DNA from: Chloroflexota bacterium
GTDB taxonomy: Bacteria; Chloroflexota; Dormibacteria; Dormibacterales; Dormibacteraceae
Direction of reading: 5' to 3'
DNA: 64,000 nucleotides
NCBI GenBank assembly: GCA_005880915.1
Contig: VBIW01000049.1
Coordinates: 1-64,000, forward strand
The notes beneath the pieces are model-generated. The model was not told the origin of the DNA and did no database searches. It saw nothing but the letters and a program-made list of their open reading frames with translations. The first letter of the stretch is position 1. The number at the start of each line of letters is the position of its first letter. Below, piece by piece: positions 18,148 to 25,627 of the stretch. A program made the position numbers and the translations under genes.

Positions 18148-18559
18148 CCCGGAGGAACCGCACGCACAGGTACACGCTGCCCGCGATCATCGGCAGCAGC
18201 AGGGCAAGCCCGAGCGCGAGCCACAGGCCTCCACCACTTAAGGCGAGACCGCTGAGAAGGATCAAGGCGAGGCCGATCCCTCCAGCGCCGAACAGGATGT
18301 CCCTCCTCGAGCGAGGCTGCGTGCTTTCACCTCCCCGCTCGCCGGGGGCCGCGCTCCTGCGGGGCACGGAGGGGGTGGGGCCCCGAGATGCTCGCCGCCT
18401 CACGGTCAGGCCGTAGATCAACATGCCGACGCCGGCGAGTCCGCCCAGCAGCGTGACAACCTCGGCAATCAGCCCCTCTCGCGTGTCCGAGACACGGGTC
18501 GCCGCCCCGAACGCCAGGACGACGAGGGCGGCACCCGCGACGAGCGAGACTCGGCCCAT
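18137..18559 (-). CDS. Four-helix membrane protein with palindromic-repeat linker
   Basis: The 140-aa protein has two hydrophobic helices (about 4-20 and 31-52), a hydrophilic Pro/Arg-rich linker (about 53-86) and two more helices (about 87-135). No family is recognised. The linker is encoded by a GC-rich palindromic repeat (18328-18380) related to elements elsewhere in the window, which may have been inserted in frame. It lies downstream of the SDR gene, start adjacent to its stop. Confidence 0.55.
   Translation of the reverse strand: MGRVSLVAGAALVVLAFGAATRVSDTREGLIAEVVTLLGGLAGVGMLIYGLTVRRRASRGPTPSVPRRSAAPGERGGESTQPRSRRDILFGAGGIGLALILLSGLALSGGGLWLALGLALLLPMIAGSVYLCVRFLRASP
18328..18380. repeat. 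Palindromic repeat element inside coding sequence
   Basis: The element contains CACCTCCCCGCT-CGCCGGGGG followed by a second GC hairpin and GGAGGGGGTGGGG. The same layout, a CCTCCCC/GGGGAGG stem, a GGC-rich stem and a G-rich tail, is seen at 49525-49650 and 62927-62973. Here it encodes the hydrophilic linker of a membrane protein. The match is looser than between the other copies. Confidence 0.4.
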
Positions 18560-19342
18560 TCAGTGCGCGGTCGAGAGCAAGTGGTTGCGCAGCCGCCGCA
18601 TGCCACGGAGCCAACGGTCGTAGTCGTCCGCCTTGCGCCGGAAGTAGTCGCCGACCTCGGGATGGGGGAGGATAAGGAAGCGCTCGTCGCCGATTCCCTT
18701 GACGACGGAGTCAGCGACTGCCTCCGGCTCGAGTGCCCCCGAGGTAAGGAAGTCGATGCCGAGAACCCGGCGCTCCTGGGCGAGCATGTCGGTCTTCACT
18801 CCCTGGGGGCAAAGGCAAGAGATGCGAATGCCCTCATCGCCGTGCACGATCGCGAGCCATTCGAAGAACGAGAGGGCCGCTGCCTTGGTCACGCCGTAGG
18901 GCGCAGCGAAGAAGTGATTCAAGAGTCCGGCCGCGGAAACGGTGCCGACGATATAGCCGTCTTTGCGGGCGAGCATGCCCGGCAACACGTGGCGGGCGAC
19001 AAACACGTGAGCCATCACGTTGACTTCCCAGATGCGCTGCCAATCACTGTCTGAAGCTTCAGGGCCACCATCGATAGCGATGCCCGCGTTCGAGCAGAAG
19101 ACATCGATCCTTCCGTGCGCGGCCACGACCTGATTGACCAGGCGCTCGACATCAGCCTCGCGAGACACGTTGCACTCAATCGATGTCCCGCCTATTTCGT
19201 CGGCCACCGCTCGGGCACCCGAACCGTCGATATCAGCCACCACGACCGCCTTCGCATGCTCTGCAGCGAGCCTTCTGGCGAGGGCACGACCGATGCCACG
19301 AGCGGCGCCCGTGACGACGACGACCCGGTCAGTCAGCTCCAT
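18560..19342 (-). CDS. Short-chain dehydrogenase/reductase
   Basis: This 260-aa classical SDR has the cofactor motif TGAARGIGRA (about 12-21), the DIDGSG acidic residue favouring NAD, NAG at about 87, Ser in TVSAAG, and the YGVTK catalytic Tyr/Lys near 150-154. The substrate is unknown. The adjacent divergent HxlR-type regulator may control it. Confidence 0.88.
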   Translation of the reverse strand: MELTDRVVVVTGAARGIGRALARRLAAEHAKAVVVADIDGSGARAVADEIGGTSIECNVSREADVERLVNQVVAAHGRIDVFCSNAGIAIDGGPEASDSDWQRIWEVNVMAHVFVARHVLPGMLARKDGYIVGTVSAAGLLNHFFAAPYGVTKAAALSFFEWLAIVHGDEGIRISCLCPQGVKTDMLAQERRVLGIDFLTSGALEPEAVADSVVKGIGDERFLILPHPEVGDYFRRKADDYDRWLRGMRRLRNHLLSTAH

Positions 19343-19491
19343 CGCAAGCTCACGAAGGTGCCTGTCTGAACATTTCCAAGGTCCTCACACGATGCCATGC
19401 CGAAGGTTGTTTGTGTTTTGAAAAACTTTCTTGTGGAAAACACCTGTCGGGTCCTTTCGGAGAGATGCGATACCGCATAGAATCTCTCCCC

Positions 19492-19830
19492 ATGGTCGGA
19501 GGGGGCCTCGACTACAGCGCAGCCTTTCAGCGCGCAATCGAGCTGATCGGAAAGCGTTGGACCGGGGCGGTTGTAAAAGCACTCATCCCAGCGCCTGCTC
19601 GTTTCAACCAATTGCTCGCCGGCATACCTGGCATCAGCGACCGAGTCCTGACCGAACGTCTTCGCGAGCTCGAGACCGAGGGCATCGTGGAGAGGCTCGT
19701 CGATCCGGGTCCGCCGGTGCGGGTGAGCTATAGATTGACGTCGCGAGGTCGTGCGCTCGAACCGGTTCTGTCCGCGGTCGCGGACTGGGCCGAGAGCTGG
19801 TTGACGACCCAGGCCGCGGCGGTGGGCTGA
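19492..19830 (+). CDS. HxlR family transcriptional regulator
   Basis: The predicted protein has 112 aa (ATG 19465 gives a nine-residue extension). The winged helix reads AIELIGKRWTGAVVKALI, FNQLLAGIPGISDRVLTERLRELETEGIVER and VSYRLTSRG. It lacks the N-terminal redox Cys of thiol-sensing HxlR members such as HypR. A TAGAAT hexamer ends 8 nt before the ATG, so the transcript may be leaderless as at padR. It is divergent from the SDR gene, the probable target. Confidence 0.85.
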   Translation: MVGGGLDYSAAFQRAIELIGKRWTGAVVKALIPAPARFNQLLAGIPGISDRVLTERLRELETEGIVERLVDPGPPVRVSYRLTSRGRALEPVLSAVADWAESWLTTQAAAVG

Positions 19831-19972
19831 GCCGGGCCGCAGGTTTCGAACTCGTCGCCTCGGGCCCTCCCTTCCTCCGCCGTGCCGTCCCTCCCCCTCC
19901 AGCACACCGCGATCGAGCTTAGGATTCGACAGACCCAAGCGCAACCCAGCCTGTAAAGAGGTCCAAAAAGGC

Positions 19973-20587
19973 ATGGCGAACACGACTGATAGGCTTTACC
20001 GAATGCCGATTGGCGATTTTCTCCGCCGCCGGCCCGAGGCCCAGACCTGCCAGGCTTGCGGTTCGCCCCTGCCCCACGGCGCTGTGTTCTGCCCCTCCTG
20101 CGGCGTGAGAGCCGACGATCCCCAGGCCGAGCCTCTCCACATCGTCGACAGGACGACCGGCCTCTTCAACGACCGCTTCGTTCGACCTGTGCTCGAGGAC
20201 GAGCTGGCCCGAGCCCACCGCTACCAGCGCAACCTCGGCGTCCTCCTGATCGAAGCCAACGGCTCGCTGCCGCCCGACGAAACCCTCAAGACCATGGCCG
20301 CGGCACTCGCCGGCACGGTGCGCGACGTCGACACACCGGGCGTGCTCGGGCGTACTCCGCCTCAGCTCCTGGCCATCCTGCCCGACACCGACGTGGCAGG
20401 CACCGCCCATGCCGCGAACCGCGTTCTCGAAGCTGTCAACGAAGCGCTGAAGCCACAGGGCGGCGAGGCTGCGGTCGGCCTCGTCTGCGTGCGGCCGGGT
20501 CAGCGGGTCCGCGCGGGAGCGGTCATCGAGAGCGCGGGTCGATCGCTCCGCTCCGGCCGGCCCGAGATGATGGGCAAGCCCGCCTGA
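19973..20587 (+). CDS. Zinc ribbon plus degenerate GGDEF-like domain protein
   Basis: The 204-aa protein has a zinc ribbon near residues 25-43 (CQACGSPLP...CPSCG). A GGDEF-fold segment follows from about residue 58 (DRTTGLFNDRFVRPVLEDELARAHRYQRNLGVLLIE). The GGDEF catalytic loop is absent; the equivalent stretch reads VLGRTPPQLLAILP, so diguanylate cyclase activity is unlikely. A regulatory or scaffolding role is more likely. It is coupled through CTGA to the phosphatase gene downstream. Confidence 0.75.
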   Translation: MANTTDRLYRMPIGDFLRRRPEAQTCQACGSPLPHGAVFCPSCGVRADDPQAEPLHIVDRTTGLFNDRFVRPVLEDELARAHRYQRNLGVLLIEANGSLPPDETLKTMAAALAGTVRDVDTPGVLGRTPPQLLAILPDTDVAGTAHAANRVLEAVNEALKPQGGEAAVGLVCVRPGQRVRAGAVIESAGRSLRSGRPEMMGKPA

Positions 20588-21150
20588 GTCAAGAGGTCTA
20601 TCTCGCCCGACACGGCGAGACCGATTGGAGCCTCTCGGGACGGCACACCGGCATCACCGACCTTCCCCTCACAGCACGTGGCGAACAGAATGCCCGCGAT
20701 CTCGGCCGAAGACTGCAAGGAATCCACTTCGACACCGTCTACTCCAGCCCGCTGCAGCGGGCCCGGCGTACCGCGGATCTCGCGGGCTTTGTGGAGCCAA
20801 CGCTCACCCCACTCCTGAAGGAGGTCGACTACGGCACGTACGAAGGGCTCACATCGCAGCAGATCCATGAATCCGATCCCGACTGGGAGCTCTTCAGAGA
20901 TGGCTGCCCAGGCGGCGAGACGCCGGCGCAGATCTATGCGCGTGCCAATGAGTTCCTCGAGCTCGCGACGCAGCAGCCCGAGGCTCGTGTCCTCGTCTTC
21001 GCGCACGGCCACATCCTGAGAGCCATCGCTGTTGCCTGGATCAATGCTGCGATCACAGTCGGCGCCGGGCTGCAGCTTGACGTTGCCACGCTCAACATCC
21101 TCCGCGCCGCTGACCGTGGCCGCGTCATTTCGTTGTGGAACGCGCCGTGA
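20584..21150 (+). CDS. Histidine phosphatase (phosphoglycerate mutase-like), probable CTG start
   Basis: The predicted protein has 188 aa with the branch-1 histidine phosphatase core: VYLARHGETDW, GITDLPLTARGEQNA, VYSSPLQRARRTA, LLKEVDYGTYEG and VFAHGHILRA. Catalytic His, both Arg and the second His are present. The catalytic RHG lies 9 codons after CTG 20584, and no ATG, GTG or TTG precedes it nearby in frame; the previous gene stops at this CTGA. An annotation from the next canonical start would lose the active site. Confidence 0.88.
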   Translation: MSQEVYLARHGETDWSLSGRHTGITDLPLTARGEQNARDLGRRLQGIHFDTVYSSPLQRARRTADLAGFVEPTLTPLLKEVDYGTYEGLTSQQIHESDPDWELFRDGCPGGETPAQIYARANEFLELATQQPEARVLVFAHGHILRAIAVAWINAAITVGAGLQLDVATLNILRAADRGRVISLWNAP

Positions 21151-21156
21151 CCAGAT

Positions 21157-21501
21157 CTACTCCTTGCGGCGAAGCGTCCACGTGCGGCTGCGCACCCCGG
21201 GGAGTCCGGCGAACACCAGGTACGCAGACGTGGCCACATCGGCACGATACGTGTGCCTTTCGCCAGGGTTGATCAGCAGCATCTCGCCCGCGTGGACCTC
21301 ACCCGCATCCGTTCCGTCGTCGAAGTGCAGGCTCCCGCCCGTGACGATCAGGGCGACCGGAATCGCGTTGCGGTGCTCGGGCACGGCCTGGCCAGGCTCG
21401 AGACGCAGGCCCACCACGCGCATGGATCCGCAGTCTGCGATCTGCTCGAAGCCGAACGCGCGCGGTCCCTCGCCGATGCCTGACCCGCTCACCAATGACA
21501 A
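21157..21501 (-). CDS. Small cupin-domain protein
   Basis: The 114-aa single-domain cupin has motif 1 around PGQAVPEHRNAIPVALIVTGG and motif 2 around GEMLLINPGERHTY. Metal-ligand positions are His43 and Glu/His residues in these motifs. It could be a small dioxygenase, isomerase or ligand sensor; the sequence does not say which. It converges on the phosphatase gene and is divergent from comB. Confidence 0.8.
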   Translation of the reverse strand: MSLVSGSGIGEGPRAFGFEQIADCGSMRVVGLRLEPGQAVPEHRNAIPVALIVTGGSLHFDDGTDAGEVHAGEMLLINPGERHTYRADVATSAYLVFAGLPGVRSRTWTLRRKE

Positions 21502-21532
21502 TCATGCCGCCGCGAACTGATCTGACCGCGAG

Positions 21533-22201
21533 TTGAACATCATTCACGCGACGGGGATCGACGGCGCGCGCCACGCGCAGGGCATCACCGTCGTCATCGA
21601 TGTCCTTCGCGCTTTCACGGTCAGCGCGTACGCACTGCACGGGGGTGCCCGCGAGTGCCGCCTCGTCAGGACGGTCGCCGAGGCGCGCGCCCTTGCCGCA
21701 AGCACGCCCGGCTCGGTGATCTGCGCCGAGGAGGAAGGCTTGCCAGTGGAGGGAATCCCGATCAGCAACTCGCCGACCAAGATCCGCGAGCTCGACCTGC
21801 GCGGTCGAGTCCTCATCCAGCGCTCCAGCGCAGGCACGCAGGCAGTCGCGGCGGTCGAGGCCGGTGACATCTTCGCAGCGAGTCTGGTGGTGGCGCGCGC
21901 GACAGTACAAGCCTGCCTGTTAAGGAATCCCGAGACCCTCACCCTGGTCGCGTCGGCGGACGATCCCGAGGACCACGTCTGCGCCGCTTACATGGAAGCG
22001 CTCATCCGAGGTGAGAGGCCCGAGCTCAACCGCCTGCTCCAGCCGCTGCGCGAGACCGACCGCTATCGGACAGTGGCCGGTGGAAGCTGGCCCGGTTTTC
22101 CACCCACCGACCTGGGGCTCTCCCTCCAGGCCGACGTGTTCGACTTCTCCATGCCGGTCACCCGGCACGAGGGCTATCTCGCTCTGACCGCAAGCTTTTG
22201 A
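21533..22201 (+). CDS. comB: ComB family 2-phosphosulfolactate phosphatase-like protein
   Basis: The 222-aa protein starts at TTG 21533. It matches the ComB family: ITVVIDVLRAFTVSAYAL, CAEEEGLPVEGIPISNSP, RVLIQRSSAGTQA and a C-terminal FDFSMPV. The characterised member removes phosphate from 2-phosphosulfolactate in coenzyme M synthesis. Most bacterial relatives are unlikely to make CoM, so the substrate here is uncertain. Confidence 0.85.
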   Translation: MNIIHATGIDGARHAQGITVVIDVLRAFTVSAYALHGGARECRLVRTVAEARALAASTPGSVICAEEEGLPVEGIPISNSPTKIRELDLRGRVLIQRSSAGTQAVAAVEAGDIFAASLVVARATVQACLLRNPETLTLVASADDPEDHVCAAYMEALIRGERPELNRLLQPLRETDRYRTVAGGSWPGFPPTDLGLSLQADVFDFSMPVTRHEGYLALTASF

Positions 22202-22235
22202 GGCCTGCAACCGTCCTCTTCTTTAGGGCTCGGGG

Positions 22236-22721
22236 ATGCGCAGTCACTTCGCTGGCGGCGGAATCGTTTTGCTTCTCCTGGCGGCTTGCGGGTCGCAGCC
22301 TTCCGCCTCGCCGGTCGCAGCAACCATCCAGTGCACGAACACCGGTGCTCCGCATCACGCCTACGTCGTGGTCCAGCACATGTCCGGCGCGTGGATGGAG
22401 CGCTGCGTCGGCTTTGCCGCCTCATTCATCGACGGCCAGACTGTCATGGACCAGTCGGGCATCGAGTACCAGGCCGAGCCGGTGGGCTCCGGCAAGGTCG
22501 TCTGCCAGGTCGACCAGGAGCCGGCGCAGTTCAGCCAGTGCTTCCCGCAGAACAGGCCCTACTGGGCGCTGTTCATAGCGTCACGCAGCTCCTGGTCGAG
22601 CGCCGGCGGCGGCTACACCGACGTCACTTTGCATGACGGTGAGGCGCTGGGATGGCGTTACGTGAATGCTGCCGATCCAAAGCCTTTGCCGCCGCCGATG
22701 CCGCGCCGTCTCGAGAGCTAA
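22236..22721 (+). CDS. Lipoprotein with transcobalamin C-terminal-like domain (copy 1)
   Basis: The 161-aa protein has a signal peptide and lipobox LLAAC near residue 18, then a domain with the DUF4430/transcobalamin-C layout: a GQTVMDQ segment, SGKVVCQVD, YWALFIASRS, GGYTDVTLHDGEALGWRYV. It is about 50% alike to the copy at 22974, with shared PHHA(Y/F)VVVQH, CVGF, IDGQT and paired Cys. It lies upstream of the riboswitch, 34 nt after comB, so it escapes that control. A role in capturing cobalamin at the cell surface is inferred from the neighbours. Confidence 0.75.
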   Translation: MRSHFAGGGIVLLLLAACGSQPSASPVAATIQCTNTGAPHHAYVVVQHMSGAWMERCVGFAASFIDGQTVMDQSGIEYQAEPVGSGKVVCQVDQEPAQFSQCFPQNRPYWALFIASRSSWSSAGGGYTDVTLHDGEALGWRYVNAADPKPLPPPMPRRLES

Positions 22722-22724
22722 CAT

Positions 22725-22876
22725 CTCTCGCAGGGCACCAAGGGAATCCGGTGCGAAACCGGAGCTGTCGCGCAACTGTGAGCGAGGAGCCTCCGTCCGA
22801 CGCAAGCCACTGAGGTAGACCACCTCGGGAAGGCGGACAGGGGCGGCGATCCGCGAGCCAGGAGACCTGAGCGCCC
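22725..22876 (+). ncRNA. Cobalamin (B12) riboswitch aptamer
   Basis: The consensus blocks appear in order: AGGGAATCCGGTGCGAAACCGG (22741-22762), CTGTCGCGCAACTGTGA, AAGCCACTGAGG, GGGAAGGCGGA and GAGCCAGGAGACCTG (22855-22869). GCCACTG and AGCCAGGAGACC are the invariant parts of the aptamer core. It precedes the second transcobalamin-like lipoprotein and the ECF transporter genes, giving strong evidence that the operon imports cobalamin. End coordinates are approximate. Confidence 0.93.
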
Positions 22877-22912
22877 AAACGGCGAAACCGTCCGCGCGCA
22901 ACGGCACGGAAG

Positions 22913-22966
22913 CTCCTGGCGGTCGGCTTTCAGCGGCGCGTTCGGGAAAGGCTGACCGCCTGGAGG
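22913..22966 (+). promoter_or_regulatory. SD-sequestering hairpin (riboswitch expression platform)
   Basis: The arm 22913-22927 (CTCCTGGCGGTCGGC) pairs with 22951-22965 (GCTGACCGCCTGGAG), with one T/T mismatch and a G-U pair, across a 23-nt loop. The 3' arm contains the SD GGAGG (22962-22966), seven nt before GTG 22974. B12 binding upstream probably favours this closed form and blocks translation. Confidence 0.65.
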
Positions 22967-22973
22967 TAAGCGC

Positions 22974-23459
22974 GTGCGCAAGCACTTCATGTGGGCCAGC
23001 GCGACACTGGCTCTGACACTCGGCGCCGTCAACGCGTGCGGCGGTTCGCCCTCGGCGAGCACGTCGCCACCCGCAAGCACATGCGTGAACGCTTCGGCGC
23101 CGCATCACGCCTTCGTCGTCGTTCAGCACGCTGCAGCCGCCAAGCGCCTGCAGAAATGCGTCGGCTTCACCGGGGACACCATCGACGGCCAGACCCTGAT
23201 GGATCAGTCGACCATCGAGTACCAGACTCAGACATTCAGCTTCGGCAAGGCCGTGTGCCAGGTGGACAACGAACCGGCTCAGTTCACCAAGTGCTTCGCC
23301 GACAGCGGACCTAACTGGACGCTGTTCGTCGAGACGAGCGGAGCATGGGCTGAAGCGCAAACCGGATACACGCAGATCACGCTCCATGACAAAGAGGCCC
23401 TCGGCTGGACCTACACGGCAGACGCCTCGCCGGCGCCGCCGCCCCTGGCCAAGGAGTAG
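22974..23459 (+). CDS. Lipoprotein with transcobalamin C-terminal-like domain (copy 2, riboswitch-controlled)
   Basis: This 161-aa paralog of the gene at 22236 has a signal peptide with VNAC before residue 22 (an imperfect lipobox) and a low-complexity SASTSPPAS linker. The DUF4430-like fold is read from APHHAFVVVQH, IDGQTLMDQ, FGKAVCQVD, NWTLFVETSG and GYTQITLHDKEALGWTYT. Start GTG 22974 follows GGAGG. It is first in the cobalamin ECF operon and probably binds corrinoid outside the membrane; binding is inferred from context. Confidence 0.8.
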   Translation: MRKHFMWASATLALTLGAVNACGGSPSASTSPPASTCVNASAPHHAFVVVQHAAAAKRLQKCVGFTGDTIDGQTLMDQSTIEYQTQTFSFGKAVCQVDNEPAQFTKCFADSGPNWTLFVETSGAWAEAQTGYTQITLHDKEALGWTYTADASPAPPPLAKE

Positions 23460-23468
23460 TCACAAAGC

Positions 23469-24296
23469 TTGAACGCGAGGGCCGTGGCAGCGTGGTCCGG
23501 CGCGTGCATCTTCATCGCGCTGTTCACGACCAACCCTGCATATCGAGCCCTGGTCCTGGCGGCGGCGTTCACCACGCTCGCCGCCAGCGTGGGCCTTGCC
23601 CGCATGCGCCGCATGCTCGTCGGCGCGGCGCTGATCGCGACAGTCGATGTCTTGCTCAATTTTGTCTCCGCCCACCTAGGCCGGACCGTCCTGTTCGCGC
23701 TGCCCGATGCGGTCCCCGCGTTGGGAGGCCCATACACGCTCGAGGCTCTCGCCTTTGGCGTCTCGAACGCCCTCACCATCGCCGCCGCGATCTTCGCCGC
23801 GGCCTCCTTCTCCCTGCTGCTCGAGTCACATGACGTGATGGACGCCTTGCCCAACGTGCTCTCACGCACCGGGACGGCGATCGCGGCATCGCTCAACCTC
23901 GTCCCCTCGATCGTCGCCTCCTTTGCCGAAGTCAGCGAGGCGCAGCGCTTCCGAGGCTGGAGGCCGCGCGGGCCTCGTTCGTGGGCGGAGGTGATCGTGC
24001 CCGTGGTCCTGACCAGCGCCGAATCCTCGATCCAGCTGGCCGAGTCGATGGAGGCGCGCGGCTTTGCCTCCGCGCCGCGAACCTCATATGAGCGCCCGCG
24101 ACTCGATCGATCCGGCTGGCTCGTCGTGGCCATGTCGGGTCTGGCAGTGGCGGGATTCGTCGCTGCCCACGCCGCCGGTTGGGCGGCGGACTGGGACGCC
24201 TACCCCTCCCTCGTGGCGCCGAGGGTCGACCTGCCCGCCGCGGCGTCTTGCCTGCTGCTGTTCGCGCCGGTGGTGGTTTGGCGACGGCGCGTCTGA
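23469..24296 (+). CDS. ECF transporter T component (CbiQ-like)
   Basis: The 275-aa membrane protein starts at TTG 23469 after AAGGAG. It has hydrophobic helices in the first 100 residues, then the coupling-helix region with the T-component signature: SFAEVSEAQRFRGWRPRGPRSW and AESMEARGFASAPRTSY, the two ARG-type motifs that dock onto the ATPases. It forms the energy-coupling core with the fused ATPase and the S subunit encoded next. Confidence 0.88.
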   Translation: MNARAVAAWSGACIFIALFTTNPAYRALVLAAAFTTLAASVGLARMRRMLVGAALIATVDVLLNFVSAHLGRTVLFALPDAVPALGGPYTLEALAFGVSNALTIAAAIFAAASFSLLLESHDVMDALPNVLSRTGTAIAASLNLVPSIVASFAEVSEAQRFRGWRPRGPRSWAEVIVPVVLTSAESSIQLAESMEARGFASAPRTSYERPRLDRSGWLVVAMSGLAVAGFVAAHAAGWAADWDAYPSLVAPRVDLPAAASCLLLFAPVVVWRRRV

Positions 24297-25627
24297 CCCA
24301 CCTCACGTACTGGTACCCCGGCGCCGCGCTGCCGGCGCTCCACGATGTCAGTCTCGCCATCGGCGAGGGAGTGACCCTTGTCGCTGGTCCGTCGGGCGGC
24401 GGCAAGTCCACCCTGCTGCGTGTGCTGAACGGCCTGGTGCCGCACTTTCATGGCGGTCGCATCGCGGGCTCGGCCGAGGTCGCCGGCCTCAACATCATCG
24501 CCACGCCGACGCGTCTTCTCGCGCGCAGTGTGGGGTTTGTTTTCCAGGACCCCGAGCTGCAGGGCGTCTACGACACTGTCAAGCGCGAGGTTGCGTTTGG
24601 CCTCGAGAACACCGGCGTACGCAGCGGAGGAATGCACGCCCTTGTCGATGAGGCCCTCGTCGAGTCTGGCGCCGAGCACCTCGCGAACCGGCGCCTGAGG
24701 ACCTTGAGCGGCGGCGAGCGCCAGCGTGTTGCTCTGGCCTCGGTGCTCGCCATGCACCCACGCCTGGTGGTGCTCGACGAGCCCACCTCGCAGCTCGATC
24801 CCGAAGGTGCCTCCCTCGTCCTGTCGGTTGTCTCGCGCCTGGCCGCGAGGGGACGCGCTGTGGTCATCTCCGAGCACCGCCTGGAGCGTCTGAGGACCTT
24901 GGCAGACAGCCTGATAGTGGTCGACGGAGGCAGCGTCGCGTCGCACGAAGCTGCGGCGTGGCGGCAGCCACAGATCGACGCCCCGCCGCCCCGACTGGCA
25001 CCACCCGGTCCCGAGGCGTGGTCGCTCACCAACGTCAGCGCCGGGTTCGCAGGGCGCGCGGTGGTCGACCGCGTCGACGTCGCCGGCCGCCGAGGCGAGG
25101 TCGTCGCCTTCAGCGGGCCGAACGGTGGCGGGAAGACCACCCTGCTCCGCACCATCGCGGGAACCCTGGCCCCACTGGCGGGCAAGGTGGAGCGAAGACC
25201 CGGGCGCATCGCCTACCTGCCCCAGAACCCCACCGCGCTGCTCCACAGGCCAACCGTCCGCTCCGAGGTAGAGCTGACCCTCGGCCGTTCGGGCGGCGCA
25301 GAAAACCCAGAGAAGATCCTGGCCGCACTCGGCCTGCTTGCGGTCGCAGCACGCTACCCCCGCGACCTCTCGACAGGGGAGCGCCAGCGGGCTGCGCTTG
25401 CGGCTGTATTGCCGGGCCATCCAGACCTGGTCCTCCTCGACGAGCCGACCCGTGGAATGGACCCTGCGGCCCGCACGGCCCTGATCAAGCTCGTCGCGGA
25501 CCTGCGTGATGCAGGCTGTGCGGTGGTCCTGGCCACCCATGACAGCCACCTTAGGAATGCGCTGGCAGATCGCGTCGCTACGGTCGAGGGTGGCAAGGTG
25601 ACCGAGCTGCATACCGTGCGCGCATGA
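24278..25627 (+). CDS. ECF transporter fused double ATPase (CbiO-CbiO)
   Basis: The predicted protein has 449 aa with two ABC ATPase domains in tandem. The first has GPSGGGKST, LSGGERQRVALAS and VVLDEPTSQLD; the second has GPNGGGKTT, LSTGERQRAALAAV and VLLDEPTRGMD. Start TTG 24278 overlaps the T gene; a CTG at 24293 (CTGA overlap) is an alternative. The second Q-loop reads AYLPQNPTALL. One fused chain replaces the usual A and A' subunits. Confidence 0.9.
   Translation: MATARLTHLTYWYPGAALPALHDVSLAIGEGVTLVAGPSGGGKSTLLRVLNGLVPHFHGGRIAGSAEVAGLNIIATPTRLLARSVGFVFQDPELQGVYDTVKREVAFGLENTGVRSGGMHALVDEALVESGAEHLANRRLRTLSGGERQRVALASVLAMHPRLVVLDEPTSQLDPEGASLVLSVVSRLAARGRAVVISEHRLERLRTLADSLIVVDGGSVASHEAAAWRQPQIDAPPPRLAPPGPEAWSLTNVSAGFAGRAVVDRVDVAGRRGEVVAFSGPNGGGKTTLLRTIAGTLAPLAGKVERRPGRIAYLPQNPTALLHRPTVRSEVELTLGRSGGAENPEKILAALGLLAVAARYPRDLSTGERQRAALAAVLPGHPDLVLLDEPTRGMDPAARTALIKLVADLRDAGCAVVLATHDSHLRNALADRVATVEGGKVTELHTVRA

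Noticed and set aside
24200-25612. 470-codon open frame antisense to the ECF ATPase
   Set aside because: It mirrors the ATPase gene and has no recognisable motif.
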